Assembly (NCBI GenBank): GCA_002026165.1
Contig: MWOS01000091.1
Location: forward strand, 1-63,474
Source of the DNA: Prochlorococcus sp. HOT208_60m_813G15
GTDB taxonomy: Bacteria; Cyanobacteriota; Cyanobacteriia; PCC-6307; Cyanobiaceae
DNA: 63,474 nt
Direction: 5' to 3'
Shown here: positions 9,772-19,384 of the stretch, piece after piece
Layout: each line of letters opens with the position of its first letter
How positions within the stretch are numbered: position 1 is the stretch's first letter
Made by a program: the position numbers and the translations under genes
Notes under the pieces: generated by a model
Databases searched by the model: none
Seen by the model: only the letters and a program-made list of their open reading frames with translations
What the model was told of the DNA's origin: nothing

Positions 9772-11688
9772 TTATTCTATTCTCCCTTTTTTTTCTATTA
9801 AATCATCCATTAATTTGTACAAATTAGGGAGGTCGAAAATTCCTAAATTTGTTCCATCCAAAGCTCTTAAAGCGACTGAATCAATTTCCTCCTCTTTATC
9901 TCCAATAACTGCGATTAATGGAACTCTCCCGAGAGTTGCTTCTCTTATTTTATATCCTATTTTTTCATTCCTAACATCAACTTTTGATCGGTAACCACTA
10001 TCATTTATTAACTCATTAAACTTAAAACACTTTTCAATGTTTCTATCAGTAATGCTTAACAAAATAATTTGATAAGGCGCAAGCCAAATTGGGAATTTTG
10101 CCTCATATTGTTCAATTAAGATTCCGATAAATCTTTCAAAGGATCCTAAAATTGCTCTATGAAGCATAACTGGATTTCTTTTCTCATTATCAATATCTAC
10201 ATAAGTTGCATCCAATCTTATAGGCATTGAGAAATCAACCTGAATAGTGCCGCATTGCCAGACTCTATTAAGACAATCTTTTAAGGAGAATTCTATTTTT
10301 GGGCCATAAAAAGCCCCTTCTCCTGGTTGGAGTTCCCATTTTAGATTCTTATTATCGAGAGCTTTGGTAAGAGCCTCCTCTGATTTATCCCAAATCTCTT
10401 CACTACCTACCCTTTTTTCAGGACGGGTTGATAACTTGATAATAATTTCATCAAAACCAAAAGTTTTATAAACCTCGAAAACAAGATCTATAAAAGTTGA
10501 TACCTCTTCTTGAATTTGGTCTTCTGTGCAGAATATATGTGCATCATCTTGAGTAAAGTTTCTTACTCTCATTAAGCCGTGTAGTGCACCAGAGGGCTCA
10601 TTTCTGTGACAAGAACCAAATTCAGCAAGACGAATAGGTAAATCCTTATAACTTTTTAAACCTTGATTAAATACTTGAATGTGGCATGGACAATTCATCG
10701 GTTTAATTGCATAAGTTCGATTTTCTGATGCAGTAGTGAACATATCGTCTCTAAATTTTTCCCAATGACCGGATTTTTCCCAAAGAGATTTATCAACAGT
10801 TTGTGGGGTTTTAATTTCTAAATAATCATTTTTTTTGAGTATTTCTCTTATGTACTTTTCTAGTACTTGGTAAATTGTCCATCCATTTGGATGCCAAAAA
10901 ATCATTCCTGGAGATTCTTCTTGTATATGAAATAGTGAATGTTTTTTACCAAGTTTTCTATGATCCCTTTTTTCCGCTTCTTCAATTCTTGTTAAGTAGT
11001 CATTGAGTTCTTTTTCTTTTGCCCATGCAGTTCCATATATTCTCTGCAATGATTCATTCTCACTATTCCCTCTCCAGTATGAACCTGATAATTTAAGTAA
11101 TTTAAAGTGTCTCAAATGTCTAGTATTAGGTACGTGAGGCCCTCTACACATGTCGATATATTCTTCGTGTTTGTATAAATTGATGAGACTTTCTTCGGGA
11201 ATTTCTTCAATTATTCTTAATTTAAAAATCTCATCTCTTTCTTTAAAAGTTTTAATTGCCTCTTCTTTAGAAACTTGTAAAATTTCAACGTCATAGTTTG
11301 TTTTTATTAATTTATTAATTCTATTTTCGATTTTTATTAAATCTTCAGGAGTAAATCTGTGTTCAGAAAAAACATCATAATAAAAACCATCTTCAATTAC
11401 AGGCCCAATCGCCATTCTAATATCAGAGTATATTTGTTTAACTGCATGACCAATAAGGTGAGCAAAAGAATGTCTTATTATTTCAATTCCTTCTTTATCT
11501 TTTGATGTGATGATTACAACTTTGGAATCGCTATTTATAGGAATAGTTGCATCAAGAAGAACATCATTTACTTTCCCAGCAATTGTTGCTTTAGCTAATC
11601 CAGCGCCTATACTCTGGGCAATTTCTAGAATAGTTACGGATTTTTCGAAAACCTTTTTTGAACCATCAGGTAAGGTAATTATTGGCAT
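9772..11688 (-). CDS. thrS: threonyl-tRNA synthetase
   Basis: Class II aminoacyl-tRNA synthetase (638 residues), charging tRNA-Thr. Domains in order: TGS at residues about 1-60; editing domain with [15 protein letters not shown] and the later CRGPHVPNT; catalytic core with [34 protein letters not shown] (motif 2) and [17 protein letters not shown] (motif 3); C-terminal anticodon-binding domain. The cysteine in the NCPCH segment would be a zinc ligand, as known for the family. Just 3 bp separate it from the upstream trpS. Confidence 0.97.
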   Translation of the reverse strand: MPIITLPDGSKKVFEKSVTILEIAQSIGAGLAKATIAGKVNDVLLDATIPINSDSKVVIITSKDKEGIEIIRHSFAHLIGHAVKQIYSDIRMAIGPVIEDGFYYDVFSEHRFTPEDLIKIENRINKLIKTNYDVEILQVSKEEAIKTFKERDEIFKLRIIEEIPEESLINLYKHEEYIDMCRGPHVPNTRHLRHFKLLKLSGSYWRGNSENESLQRIYGTAWAKEKELNDYLTRIEEAEKRDHRKLGKKHSLFHIQEESPGMIFWHPNGWTIYQVLEKYIREILKKNDYLEIKTPQTVDKSLWEKSGHWEKFRDDMFTTASENRTYAIKPMNCPCHIQVFNQGLKSYKDLPIRLAEFGSCHRNEPSGALHGLMRVRNFTQDDAHIFCTEDQIQEEVSTFIDLVFEVYKTFGFDEIIIKLSTRPEKRVGSEEIWDKSEEALTKALDNKNLKWELQPGEGAFYGPKIEFSLKDCLNRVWQCGTIQVDFSMPIRLDATYVDIDNEKRNPVMLHRAILGSFERFIGILIEQYEAKFPIWLAPYQIILLSITDRNIEKCFKFNELINDSGYRSKVDVRNEKIGYKIREATLGRVPLIAVIGDKEEEIDSVALRALDGTNLGIFDLPNLYKLMDDLIEKKGRIE

Positions 11689-11691
11689 AAT

Positions 11692-12708
11692 TTATTTCTC
11701 CATTTCGAAGAATCCTAATTTTGATTTAACTCTTTTTAAAGTCTGATTTGCTAAATCTTCAGCTTTTTCTTTCCCTTCTTCAAGTATTTTATTTAATTGA
11801 TAGGGATCATTAATTAATAATTTATATTTTTTCTGAATAGGTTCTAGTGATTCAATAAGTTGTTCTGTAATTAATTTTTTAAATGTCCCCCATCCGGTCT
11901 CTGAGAAATCATTTTCACATTGAGAAATGTCTTTGCCAGACAATATTGAATAAATCATCAAAAGATTTTTAGATTCTGGTCTATCAGGGTTGTTAAATTC
12001 AATTCCAATAGAACTGTCACTTTTTGCTCTTTTTATTTTTTTCGTAATTATTTCAGGAGCATCTAATAAATTAATACGACTGCCCTCATTAGCATCACTT
12101 TTGCTCATTTTTTTTGAACCATCAATTAAACTCATTATTTTTGATCCATTCTTCATGATTATTGGTTGAGGGATTTTTAAAATATTTTTATCCTTACTAA
12201 ATCTGGCATTAATTCTCTGTTGTGCAATATCTCTGGCAAGTTCAAGATGTTGTTTTTGATCTTCACCTACTGGTACAAAGTCAGCATCATACAGAAGAAT
12301 ATCTGCAGCCATTAGGATCGGATAGTCAAATAATCCAATGGATACATTATTTCCCTGTTGTATGGATTTTTCTTTGAATTGAATCATTCTTTCCATCCAA
12401 TTTATTGGAGTCATGCAATTTAATATCCAACAAAGTTCTGAATGTGCAGAAATCTGACTTTGGACAAAAATTGAGCATATATTGGGATCTATCCCACAAG
12501 CGACATACAAAGCTGCAGTAGAGATAGTGTTCTGAGATAATTCTTTGGGATTATATGAAGCCGTAATTGCGTGCAAATCAACTACACACAGAAATGTTTC
12601 ATATTGCTCTTGAAGCGCAACCCAATTATTTATTGCCCCAAGCCAATTCCCAATATGTAAATCACCAGTTGGTTGAACTCCCGAAAGAATTCTTTTTTTA
12701 TTTGCCAT
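11692..12708 (-). CDS. trpS: tryptophanyl-tRNA synthetase
   Basis: Class I aminoacyl-tRNA synthetase of 338 residues. The HIGH-type signature is in SGVQPTGDLHIGNWLGAI and the KMSKS loop in GSKKMSKSDANEG. FDYPILMAADILLYDADFVP is a further family stretch. Its start overlaps the end of the upstream RG-rich small protein by 11 bp, and thrS follows after 3 bp, so the three are likely translated from one message. Confidence 0.97.
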   Translation of the reverse strand: MANKKRILSGVQPTGDLHIGNWLGAINNWVALQEQYETFLCVVDLHAITASYNPKELSQNTISTAALYVACGIDPNICSIFVQSQISAHSELCWILNCMTPINWMERMIQFKEKSIQQGNNVSIGLFDYPILMAADILLYDADFVPVGEDQKQHLELARDIAQQRINARFSKDKNILKIPQPIIMKNGSKIMSLIDGSKKMSKSDANEGSRINLLDAPEIITKKIKRAKSDSSIGIEFNNPDRPESKNLLMIYSILSGKDISQCENDFSETGWGTFKKLITEQLIESLEPIQKKYKLLINDPYQLNKILEEGKEKAEDLANQTLKRVKSKLGFFEMEK

Positions 12709-13120
12709 CCTCTTCTACTTTGCTAGATTGGGTCTCTTCTGTTGATGTACCTTTTACAGGCCTTGCAAAAGGGTCAGGTTCTGTTTTTGTCTTTTCTTCA
12801 TAAGGATTTTGTGATTGTCTATTCGGAGAAGAGTTTTTATTATTTTTTGCATATTCTGTGATTGATTCAATTAAATTTTCGTCTTTGATCATTTCGCTAA
12901 GTGTTCTAACAGAAAAACCTAGAACTGCAACGGTAGATCTCAATTGAAAAGTCTCTTGTATTGACTTAACAGCTTTCATTTCGTTATCACTCAATCTTAT
13001 GCGGAATCCTCCTCCATCTCTTCTGCCGCCAGATCTATCTCTGAAATTAGATCTTTCATTGTTAGAACGAGCTCTGTAACTTTCTTGTCCAGGATTATTG
13101 CTGAAATTTGAATTAGACAT
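12698..13120 (-). CDS. RG-rich small protein of unknown function
   Basis: A 140-residue protein I cannot assign to a named family. Residues about 1-42 are polar and low in complexity with RSNNERSNFRDRSGGRRDGGG, resembling disordered RG-rich nucleic-acid-binding tails. Residues about 43-90 form a compact, probably helical block containing LSDNEMKAVKSIQ and STVAVLGFSVRTLSEMI. The rest is polar, rich in Glu, Thr and Ser. It is the first gene of the trpS-thrS-glk-thrB run and overlaps trpS by 11 bp. An RNA-related role is only an inference from composition and neighbours. Confidence 0.8.
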   Translation of the reverse strand: MSNSNFSNNPGQESYRARSNNERSNFRDRSGGRRDGGGFRIRLSDNEMKAVKSIQETFQLRSTVAVLGFSVRTLSEMIKDENLIESITEYAKNNKNSSPNRQSQNPYEEKTKTEPDPFARPVKGTSTEETQSSKVEEDGK

Positions 13121-13285
13121 CTTGATGTTTCTTAAGTTATTTAAATAGTCTATTAACTTAGCATCTAGTTATGCAATAAGTCTTTTTGTAAGCCTTAATT
13201 TTTTATCTTTTGATTAACGACTTATGAAATTTTGCTTTTCTCAATCACAACTTGCATTAAAATAAAAATAGAAAAAAAAAGTATT

Positions 13286-14620
13286 GTGTTTGATATTAGT
13301 AGAGACAACCTTTTAAAGGATTTCATAAGGTTTCCAAAAAAAAATCTTATTATTATTTTATTACTGTTAGGTTTTGGGGAATGGTTTGTCAGTGACTTAA
13401 TTCATTTTGCAGGGGGCTCAATAGGATTTTTTGCGTTGTGTTTAGGGGGATATTTTTACTTGAAGAATGATAAGCCTAAATTTAATGAACCAAATAATTT
13501 AGATGGTTGGATAAATCTATGTAGTGAAGATTTAAATTTTTTTGAAGAACTTGAAGCAACAAATGAATTAGAAAAACAGAATTCAAAAAGACAAAAAATA
13601 CTTGAATCGATTCTTAATAGACGTGAAAAAGAAAAAATAAGTTGTATTGGACAAAAAGATTATCAAAGTTGTCAGTCTGTCTTTAGTAATCATTTCAAAG
13701 CAGATAAGTTTGAGTTTGATTTATACAAAAAATTACCTAAATACAGTTCTTCTCAAGTTATTCCAGAAGAAGTTTTGAAGAGTGATGCAATCTTGTTTTT
13801 TACAAACTTGCCTTTGTCGGCAACTGATTTTTTGTGGCTAGAAAAGTTTCCTAAAAATATGCCAATCTGGTTGGTGGCTTTAACTTCAAACGAAATAGAA
13901 GCCAAAAATCAGATAGAAGATTTAAAGTCTCAAATTTCAAGTGACTTTATAAATAAAATTATTCCTTTTGATGTGAATAAGAATGAAATAACAAATATAC
14001 CTTTTTCGTTAAGGAAGTTTTTCATAAATTCATCTAAAAATATTGAAAACACAAAAAAAAGGCTCTTGAAAGAACTTCATGCTGCATGGCAATCTGAAAT
14101 TGAAGGTATAAGAAGAATGCAGTTGAAAGGTATACAAAGAAAAAATCAAATTCTTGTAGCAACAACTGTTTTCTTATCTCCTATCCCATCAATTGATGTT
14201 ATGGCAATGACAGTACTTAATTCTTTAATGATTAAAGAAATTAAGTCTATATGGGGATGTAATTGGTCTCCTGAAATTTTAGATAAAGTATCCAAAGAGA
14301 TTTTAAAAACTGCAATTGCTCAAGGAGTTATTGAATGGAGTGGACAGACTCTAATTGGTATAACAAAATTACATGGCCCAAATTGGCTTATCTCTGGAAC
14401 ATTTCAGGCTGTAAGTGCTGCTTATTTAACAAGAGTTGTATCAAGTTCTTTGGCTGATTTTATGGCAATAACAAAAGGAGTAAAAGAACCTGATTTGGAT
14501 TTTATAAAGAAAAATTCTGAGAAAATTGTTGAAGAAGCTTTTGAAAAAGAAAAAATAAATTGGAAAGGATTTATTTCTGATCTTAGAAAACCACTTATGA
14601 AACTATCTTTTAGTTCATAA
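13286..14620 (+). CDS. DUF697-type membrane protein with degenerate G-domain-like region
   Basis: About 444 residues from a GTG at 13286; an in-frame TTG at 13232 would add 18 basic residues, and neither start has a clear ribosome site. Near the N-terminus are two membrane helices (NLIIILLLLGFGEW; GGSIGFFALCLGGYFYL). A polar middle region with DAILFFTNLPLS and MPIWLVALTSNE looks like the later strands of a GTPase fold, but no P-loop is present. The C-terminal part, with LSPIPSIDVMAMTVLNSLMI and GTFQAVSAAYLTRVVSSSLA, matches DUF697 (YcjF-like) proteins. The Zn/Mn transporter genes begin 11 bp downstream. Function unknown. Confidence 0.8.
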   Translation: MFDISRDNLLKDFIRFPKKNLIIILLLLGFGEWFVSDLIHFAGGSIGFFALCLGGYFYLKNDKPKFNEPNNLDGWINLCSEDLNFFEELEATNELEKQNSKRQKILESILNRREKEKISCIGQKDYQSCQSVFSNHFKADKFEFDLYKKLPKYSSSQVIPEEVLKSDAILFFTNLPLSATDFLWLEKFPKNMPIWLVALTSNEIEAKNQIEDLKSQISSDFINKIIPFDVNKNEITNIPFSLRKFFINSSKNIENTKKRLLKELHAAWQSEIEGIRRMQLKGIQRKNQILVATTVFLSPIPSIDVMAMTVLNSLMIKEIKSIWGCNWSPEILDKVSKEILKTAIAQGVIEWSGQTLIGITKLHGPNWLISGTFQAVSAAYLTRVVSSSLADFMAITKGVKEPDLDFIKKNSEKIVEEAFEKEKINWKGFISDLRKPLMKLSFSS

Positions 14621-14631
14621 TCTAAGGATGA

Positions 14632-15540
14632 ATGTTAAATATGAAAAAAAATATTCTTTTTTTAAGTTTGATACTTCTGCTTTCTCTTTCTTCAGGCTCA
14701 TGTAAGAAAATATCAAATAAAAATGAAACTAAAGAAGTAATACTGACAAGTTTCACTGTTTTGGCGGACATAATTAACAATGTCACTAAAGATGATTTTA
14801 TTGTTAGATCAATAACGAAACCTGGCGTTGAAGTTCATGGCTATCAACCAACTCCAGGCGATTTGGTAAATGCATCTAATGCTTTTGTTTTTATTGATAA
14901 TGGATTTGGATTTGAATTATGGGCTGAAAAATTTGTTTCTAATTTAAAAGTTAAAAGAATTACTGTCGCGGAAGATTTAGATCCTATTTTTATCAGTGAA
15001 GATTTTTATAAAGGGAAACCCAATCCTCATGCCTGGATTTCTCCAAAAAGAGGGATCCTATACGTAGATATTCTCGTGGATTCTTTATCAGAATTGAGGC
15101 CATCCAAAAGGACATTATTTGAAGAAAATGGCAAAATTTATAAAGATAAACTATCTAAAATAGATAAAGAATTTTCACTTTTTATTAATAACTTAAATAA
15201 AGACAGGAGGTATCTAGTAAGTTGTGAAGGTGCGTTTTCATATCTAACTAATGATTATGGATTAGAGGAAGTTTATTTGTGGCCAGTTAATGCTGAGAGT
15301 CAAATTACTCCCAAAAGAATGGCAAGAACAATCTCACTAGTTAAAGAAAAAAATGTTCCATCTGTATTTTGCGAAAGTACTGTAAGCAACGAATCTCAAA
15401 TGGTTGTTGCTAATGAAACTGGAGCTAATTTTGGAGGAAATCTTTTTGTTGATTCATTATCTGATGATAGTGGGCCTGCTAGTTCCTATATAAAAATGCT
15501 TGAGCATAATTTGGATTTGATAAAAAAAGGGCTTTTTTGA
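14632..15540 (+). CDS. Zn/Mn ABC transporter, substrate-binding lipoprotein
   Basis: A cluster A-I (ZnuA/MntC-type) periplasmic metal-binding protein of 302 residues. The N-terminus is a signal peptide with a lipoprotein-like cysteine (SSGSC), so it is probably anchored to the membrane. Likely metal ligands are His in VEVHGYQPTPGDL, His in GKPNPHAWISPK, Glu in FCESTVSNESQ and Asp in VDSLSDDSGPA. ATG codons at 14632 and 14641 are both possible; an AAGGA stands at 14624-14628. The ATPase and permease genes follow directly. Whether zinc or manganese is carried is not decidable here. Confidence 0.92.
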   Translation: MLNMKKNILFLSLILLLSLSSGSCKKISNKNETKEVILTSFTVLADIINNVTKDDFIVRSITKPGVEVHGYQPTPGDLVNASNAFVFIDNGFGFELWAEKFVSNLKVKRITVAEDLDPIFISEDFYKGKPNPHAWISPKRGILYVDILVDSLSELRPSKRTLFEENGKIYKDKLSKIDKEFSLFINNLNKDRRYLVSCEGAFSYLTNDYGLEEVYLWPVNAESQITPKRMARTISLVKEKNVPSVFCESTVSNESQMVVANETGANFGGNLFVDSLSDDSGPASSYIKMLEHNLDLIKKGLF

Positions 15541-15543
15541 ATT

Positions 15544-16308
15544 ATGGAAACAATCAATTATCAAAACTTTAGGATTGATGCAGAGAATATTTGCGTAGAT
15601 TACAACGGTAAGGTGGCTTTATATGATGCCAATTTAAGATTGAAACCTGGCCAGATTTGTGGGTTAGTAGGGATGAACGGTGCTGGTAAAACAACTTTTT
15701 TTAATGCTTTAACTGGCTTTGTTAATATTTCAAAGGGAAAAATTAGAATAAATGGAGAGTCTGTAAGATCTGCTCAAAAAGATCAGACAATTGCTTATGT
15801 TCCTCAAAATGAGGGAATTGATATTCAATTTCCAATAAGTGTTTGGGATGTAGTAATGATGGGAAGATATGGTTCGATGAATATTTTCAGGTGTCCAAGA
15901 GGGTCTGATGTTCAGGCGGTTAAAGATGCTATTCGGAGAGTTGATCTTACTGATCATTTATCTACACCTATTGGAAACTTATCTGGGGGGCAGAGAAAAC
16001 GAGCTTTTTTAGCTAGAGCAATTGCGCAAAGAGCTTCAATATTACTTCTTGATGAGCCTTTTTCAGGTGTTGATATAAGAACTGAGAAACTTATCTCGGA
16101 ATTATTTATTCAATTTAAAAATGAGGGGAAAACTATATTATTATCAACTCACGATATGATTCATGTCCGTGAATTTTGTGATTTGGTTCTTTTAATAAAT
16201 AAAACTGTTGTAGCTTACGGCGAGACCTCTGAAGTGTTTACCCCTGAAAATATTACAACCACTTTTGGAGGGATCTCTCCTGATTTCTTGTTTGGACCTG
16301 AATCCTAA
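15544..16308 (+). CDS. Zn/Mn ABC transporter, ATP-binding protein
   Basis: A 254-residue ABC ATPase that powers the metal importer. Seen are the Walker A GMNGAGKTT, the Q-loop YVPQNEG, the signature LSGGQRKRAFLARAIA, the Walker B ILLLDEPFSG and the H-loop LLSTHDM. The ATG is 3 bp after the stop of the binding-protein gene, and the permease begins 12 bp after this gene. Its layout matches the MntA/ZnuC branch. Confidence 0.95.
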   Translation: METINYQNFRIDAENICVDYNGKVALYDANLRLKPGQICGLVGMNGAGKTTFFNALTGFVNISKGKIRINGESVRSAQKDQTIAYVPQNEGIDIQFPISVWDVVMMGRYGSMNIFRCPRGSDVQAVKDAIRRVDLTDHLSTPIGNLSGGQRKRAFLARAIAQRASILLLDEPFSGVDIRTEKLISELFIQFKNEGKTILLSTHDMIHVREFCDLVLLINKTVVAYGETSEVFTPENITTTFGGISPDFLFGPES

Positions 16309-16320
16309 ATTTTAAATTCT

Positions 16321-17196
16321 ATGGAACTCTGTTCTTTTTTAACTTTAGATTCATTCATAACAGATCCTTTAACTCATGATTTTATGAGAAAAGCACTGCT
16401 TATGAGTTCACTAGTTGCAGCTGTTTGTGGTTTCCTGTCAAGTTATTTGACTCTTAAAGGATGGGCTTTAATGGGAGATGCCGTGTCACATTCGGTAATG
16501 CCTGGTGTAGTGGTTGCTTATGCGTTAGGTCTTCCTTTCTCGTTAGGCGCATTTATTTTCGGAGTTGGTTCTGTAGCATTGATAGGGTTTATTAAGCAGA
16601 AATCTAGAGTTAAGGAAGATACTGTTATTGGGTTGGTATTTACTGGATTTTTCGCTCTTGGAATCGTATTGGTTTCTAAGATTAAAAGTAATATTGATCT
16701 GCACTCTATTCTCTTTGGTAGTCCATTAGGAATATCACTTTCAGATGTAAAACAAACTATATTTATTTCTTTATTGGTAGTAATCCTTTTATCAATTTTT
16801 AGAAAAGATTTAATGCTTTATTGTTTTGATCCTAGGCATGCAAAAACAGTTGGGATTAATGTATTTTTTCTTCATTATTTACTTCTCACATGCTTATCTT
16901 TAGCAGCAGTTGTGGGCTTGCAGTCTGTTGGAATTATTTTGGTAGTTGCAATGTTGATTACACCAGGGGCTACAGCATATTTACTTACGGATAAGTTTGA
17001 TAATATGACATTAATTTCAGTATTAAGTGCAATTATCTCAAGCCTAATAGGAATCTATGTTAGTTTTTGGTTTGATCTTGAAACAGGTGGATCAATCGTC
17101 TTGGCACAAACTTTTATATTTTTATTTGCTTTTTTATTCGCTCCAAGATACGGAATATTTAAGTTAAAGAAATTATTTGCTGGGTATAAAAGATAG
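16321..17196 (+). CDS. Zn/Mn ABC transporter, permease
   Basis: A 291-residue ABC-3 family membrane protein with about eight hydrophobic helices. Family stretches are LKGWALMGDAVSHSVMPGVV and LQSVGIILVVAMLITPGATA. Third gene of the metal-uptake operon. Its stop codon shares one base with the GTG start of the next gene, so the DUF4336 protein is probably translationally coupled. Confidence 0.95.
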   Translation: MELCSFLTLDSFITDPLTHDFMRKALLMSSLVAAVCGFLSSYLTLKGWALMGDAVSHSVMPGVVVAYALGLPFSLGAFIFGVGSVALIGFIKQKSRVKEDTVIGLVFTGFFALGIVLVSKIKSNIDLHSILFGSPLGISLSDVKQTIFISLLVVILLSIFRKDLMLYCFDPRHAKTVGINVFFLHYLLLTCLSLAAVVGLQSVGIILVVAMLITPGATAYLLTDKFDNMTLISVLSAIISSLIGIYVSFWFDLETGGSIVLAQTFIFLFAFLFAPRYGIFKLKKLFAGYKR

Positions 17197-18362
17197 TGGT
17201 GGAAGAAACTTTAAATAAAAAATGGAATTGGTGGCCATTATTCCCCTTATATCCTTATGGAAAAAAGAAAACAATTTTAAGAGAATTAATACCTGATCAA
17301 ATATGGTCCTTAGAACAAATACAGGGACTTTATTATGTTGCTGTTCCAATAAGAATGACTGTAATAAAGGTTGATAATGGACTTATGCTAATAAATCCAC
17401 TGCCTCCTACAAAAGAATTAAAAAATGAGTTAGACAAATTAATTGCGAATTACGGTAAAGTAAAAACAATAATTCTACCGAGTGCCTCTGGACTAGAACA
17501 TAAAATTGGACTGCCAGCTCTTTCAAGAATTTTTAAAGATGCAGAAATTTGGCTTTGTCCTGGACAGTGGAGTTTTCCCATCGATCTTCCACTAGATTTT
17601 TTAGGAATTCCATCAAAAAGATCAAGAATACTGTTTGATGAAGGTACTCCACATACAAACTCCTTTAAATGGTCTTCATTAGGTCCACTGAATTTAGGAC
17701 TTGGAAGATATCAGGAGATAAGCTGTTTCCATTACCCTACGAAAACTCTTCATGTAACAGACGCAATAGTTGGAATAGACTCAACACCACCTGAGATATT
17801 TGATTTTGATCCAACTCCACTTCTTTTTCATTCTAGAGAGAGAGGAGATGAACCTTTGATTAACACCATCGAACAAAGAAAGAAAGGCTGGAAAAGGTTA
17901 GTCTTATTTTCATCTTTTTTGAAACCAGGTAAATTAAATATTCCTTCTTTAAAAAAAATATTTAAGTATTCGTTCAAAAAAGATCTTAGAAATTGGAGAT
18001 CTCATTTCGGTATTTATCCCTTTTTATGGGATGAAGATTGGGAATCCTCTCTTGTTGAAATAATGGGTAAAGATACTCCTAAGATTCAAATCGCACCAGT
18101 TTTGCAAAAATTAATTTTTCCGCGTTCAAAAGAAGTTTTACTTAAATGGTTAGAAAATATCAAGTCTTTTGAAGATATGGAATTTTTAATTCCAGCTCAT
18201 TTTACGGCACCAATAAAATTTACAATAGAAGATTGTCAAAAATTAATAGATGAAATTAATTCCCAAAAGTGGGATAAACTACCTGAGGATAATAAATTTC
18301 TCATGGATTTATATAAAAAGTTGTTTGAGCTAGGAATAATTCCTAAGGAAGTAAATCTTTAA
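17196..18362 (+). CDS. DUF4336 protein (metallo-beta-lactamase-like fold)
   Basis: A 388-residue protein matching the cyanobacterial/plastid DUF4336 family. It starts with a basic, Trp-rich segment (KKWNWWPLFPLYPYGKKKT), then VAVPIRMTVIKVDNGLMLIN and ILPSASGLEHKIGLPALS, and later CFHYPTKTLHVTDAIVGIDS. The layout recalls a beta-lactamase fold with changed metal ligands. Start GTG, one base overlapping the metal permease stop, so it may be expressed with that operon. No function is established. Confidence 0.85.
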   Translation: MVEETLNKKWNWWPLFPLYPYGKKKTILRELIPDQIWSLEQIQGLYYVAVPIRMTVIKVDNGLMLINPLPPTKELKNELDKLIANYGKVKTIILPSASGLEHKIGLPALSRIFKDAEIWLCPGQWSFPIDLPLDFLGIPSKRSRILFDEGTPHTNSFKWSSLGPLNLGLGRYQEISCFHYPTKTLHVTDAIVGIDSTPPEIFDFDPTPLLFHSRERGDEPLINTIEQRKKGWKRLVLFSSFLKPGKLNIPSLKKIFKYSFKKDLRNWRSHFGIYPFLWDEDWESSLVEIMGKDTPKIQIAPVLQKLIFPRSKEVLLKWLENIKSFEDMEFLIPAHFTAPIKFTIEDCQKLIDEINSQKWDKLPEDNKFLMDLYKKLFELGIIPKEVNL

Positions 18363-18368
18363 AAACTA

Positions 18369-18704
18369 TTATTCTTCAATAGACATGTTTTCATCATTTT
18401 TAAGAGTTTGTTCCAACTCTTTTCTTTGCTCCATTTGTCTTAAGAAATATCCTGTCATCATTGCAGAAGATAATAAATTGGCAATGTTGTCTTTTGAAGA
18501 TGTTATTTTTACATCAAATTGATCTGAAGGAAGCATTCCAAGGAGGCCTTGAACATTATGTCTAATAATTTCTTGAATATCTTCGCTAGCTGATTTTGCT
18601 ACTCTTTGCAAAACTTCTGGAGATTGTTTTTGTAAATATTGGATTAAATCATTCTCATCGTTTGGATCATTATTTTCAGTAGCAAGGAATTCTGGATTAA
18701 ACAT
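18369..18704 (-). CDS. DUF760 family protein
   Basis: A 111-residue conserved cyanobacterial/plastid protein of the DUF760 type, with NDLIQYLQKQSPEVLQRVAK, EIIRHNVQGLLGMLPSDQFD and AMMTGYFLRQMEQRKEL. All alpha-helical in appearance, no signal or membrane segment. It is convergent with the DUF4336 gene (6-bp gap) and lies 45 bp after lepB. Function unknown; plastid homologues are soluble stromal proteins. Confidence 0.85.
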   Translation of the reverse strand: MFNPEFLATENNDPNDENDLIQYLQKQSPEVLQRVAKSASEDIQEIIRHNVQGLLGMLPSDQFDVKITSSKDNIANLLSSAMMTGYFLRQMEQRKELEQTLKNDENMSIEE

Positions 18705-18749
18705 TTCTACAACCTCAAGATATAAAAACCCTACAACATCACGTACCCA

Positions 18750-19334
18750 TTAATCTAAATTATTAAGGGCAGGGAACCGAATAGGCCCAATTTTATTAAA
18801 CGGCCAATATCTAAAAATAGCTTTACCAATAACCTTTTCATAAGGTAAAAATCCCCAAATATGTGAGTCCATACTGTTATTTCTATTATCTCCCATCACC
18901 CATAATGACTCTTCTGGGACAATAAAAGGCCCTATAGAATAATTAATATTTTTGTCAAAAACGTAATTTTTTTGAGCGATATCATTTAAGTAAAGGTTAC
19001 CATCTCTTACTTCTATCTTGTCTCCAGGTATTCCAATTACTCTTTTTATTAGTGCAGTATCTTCTTCATAACCAGCATTTATTAATTGTTCGGGAGCCTT
19101 AAAAACAACTATTTTATTTTTTAATTTTGAAAGATTTGATTTGGATGTGATTTTGGGAGTTACTTTCTCAACGAGAATTTTATCTTGTATTTGAAGAGTT
19201 GGAAGCATTGAACCGGATGGGATCCATCTTGGCTCTATAACCTGCCATCGTATAATTAAAGCAATAGATATCCAGATTAAAAGATTTTTTAAATCCTTTA
19301 GTATTGAATTTCTTTTTTCTTGAGTTGTAGACAT
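18750..19334 (-). CDS. lepB: signal peptidase I
   Basis: Membrane-bound leader peptidase (194 residues) that removes signal peptides from exported proteins. One N-terminal membrane helix (residues about 15-30) is followed by the serine box RWIPSGSMLPTL with nucleophile Ser42. The general-base lysine is Lys97 in LIKRVIGIPGDKIEV, and the later WVMGDNRNNSMDSHIWG box is also present. Divergent from menD with a 50-bp gap. Confidence 0.95.
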   Translation of the reverse strand: MSTTQEKRNSILKDLKNLLIWISIALIIRWQVIEPRWIPSGSMLPTLQIQDKILVEKVTPKITSKSNLSKLKNKIVVFKAPEQLINAGYEEDTALIKRVIGIPGDKIEVRDGNLYLNDIAQKNYVFDKNINYSIGPFIVPEESLWVMGDNRNNSMDSHIWGFLPYEKVIGKAIFRYWPFNKIGPIRFPALNNLD

Positions 19335-19384
19335 GGTTTATTTAATTCAGTTATAAGGAAAATCCCAAAGTATTTATATAAATT

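Noticed and set aside
9599..9994. Plus-strand frame spanning the glk/thrS junction
   Set aside because: Antisense to two well-supported genes and without any protein-like pattern.
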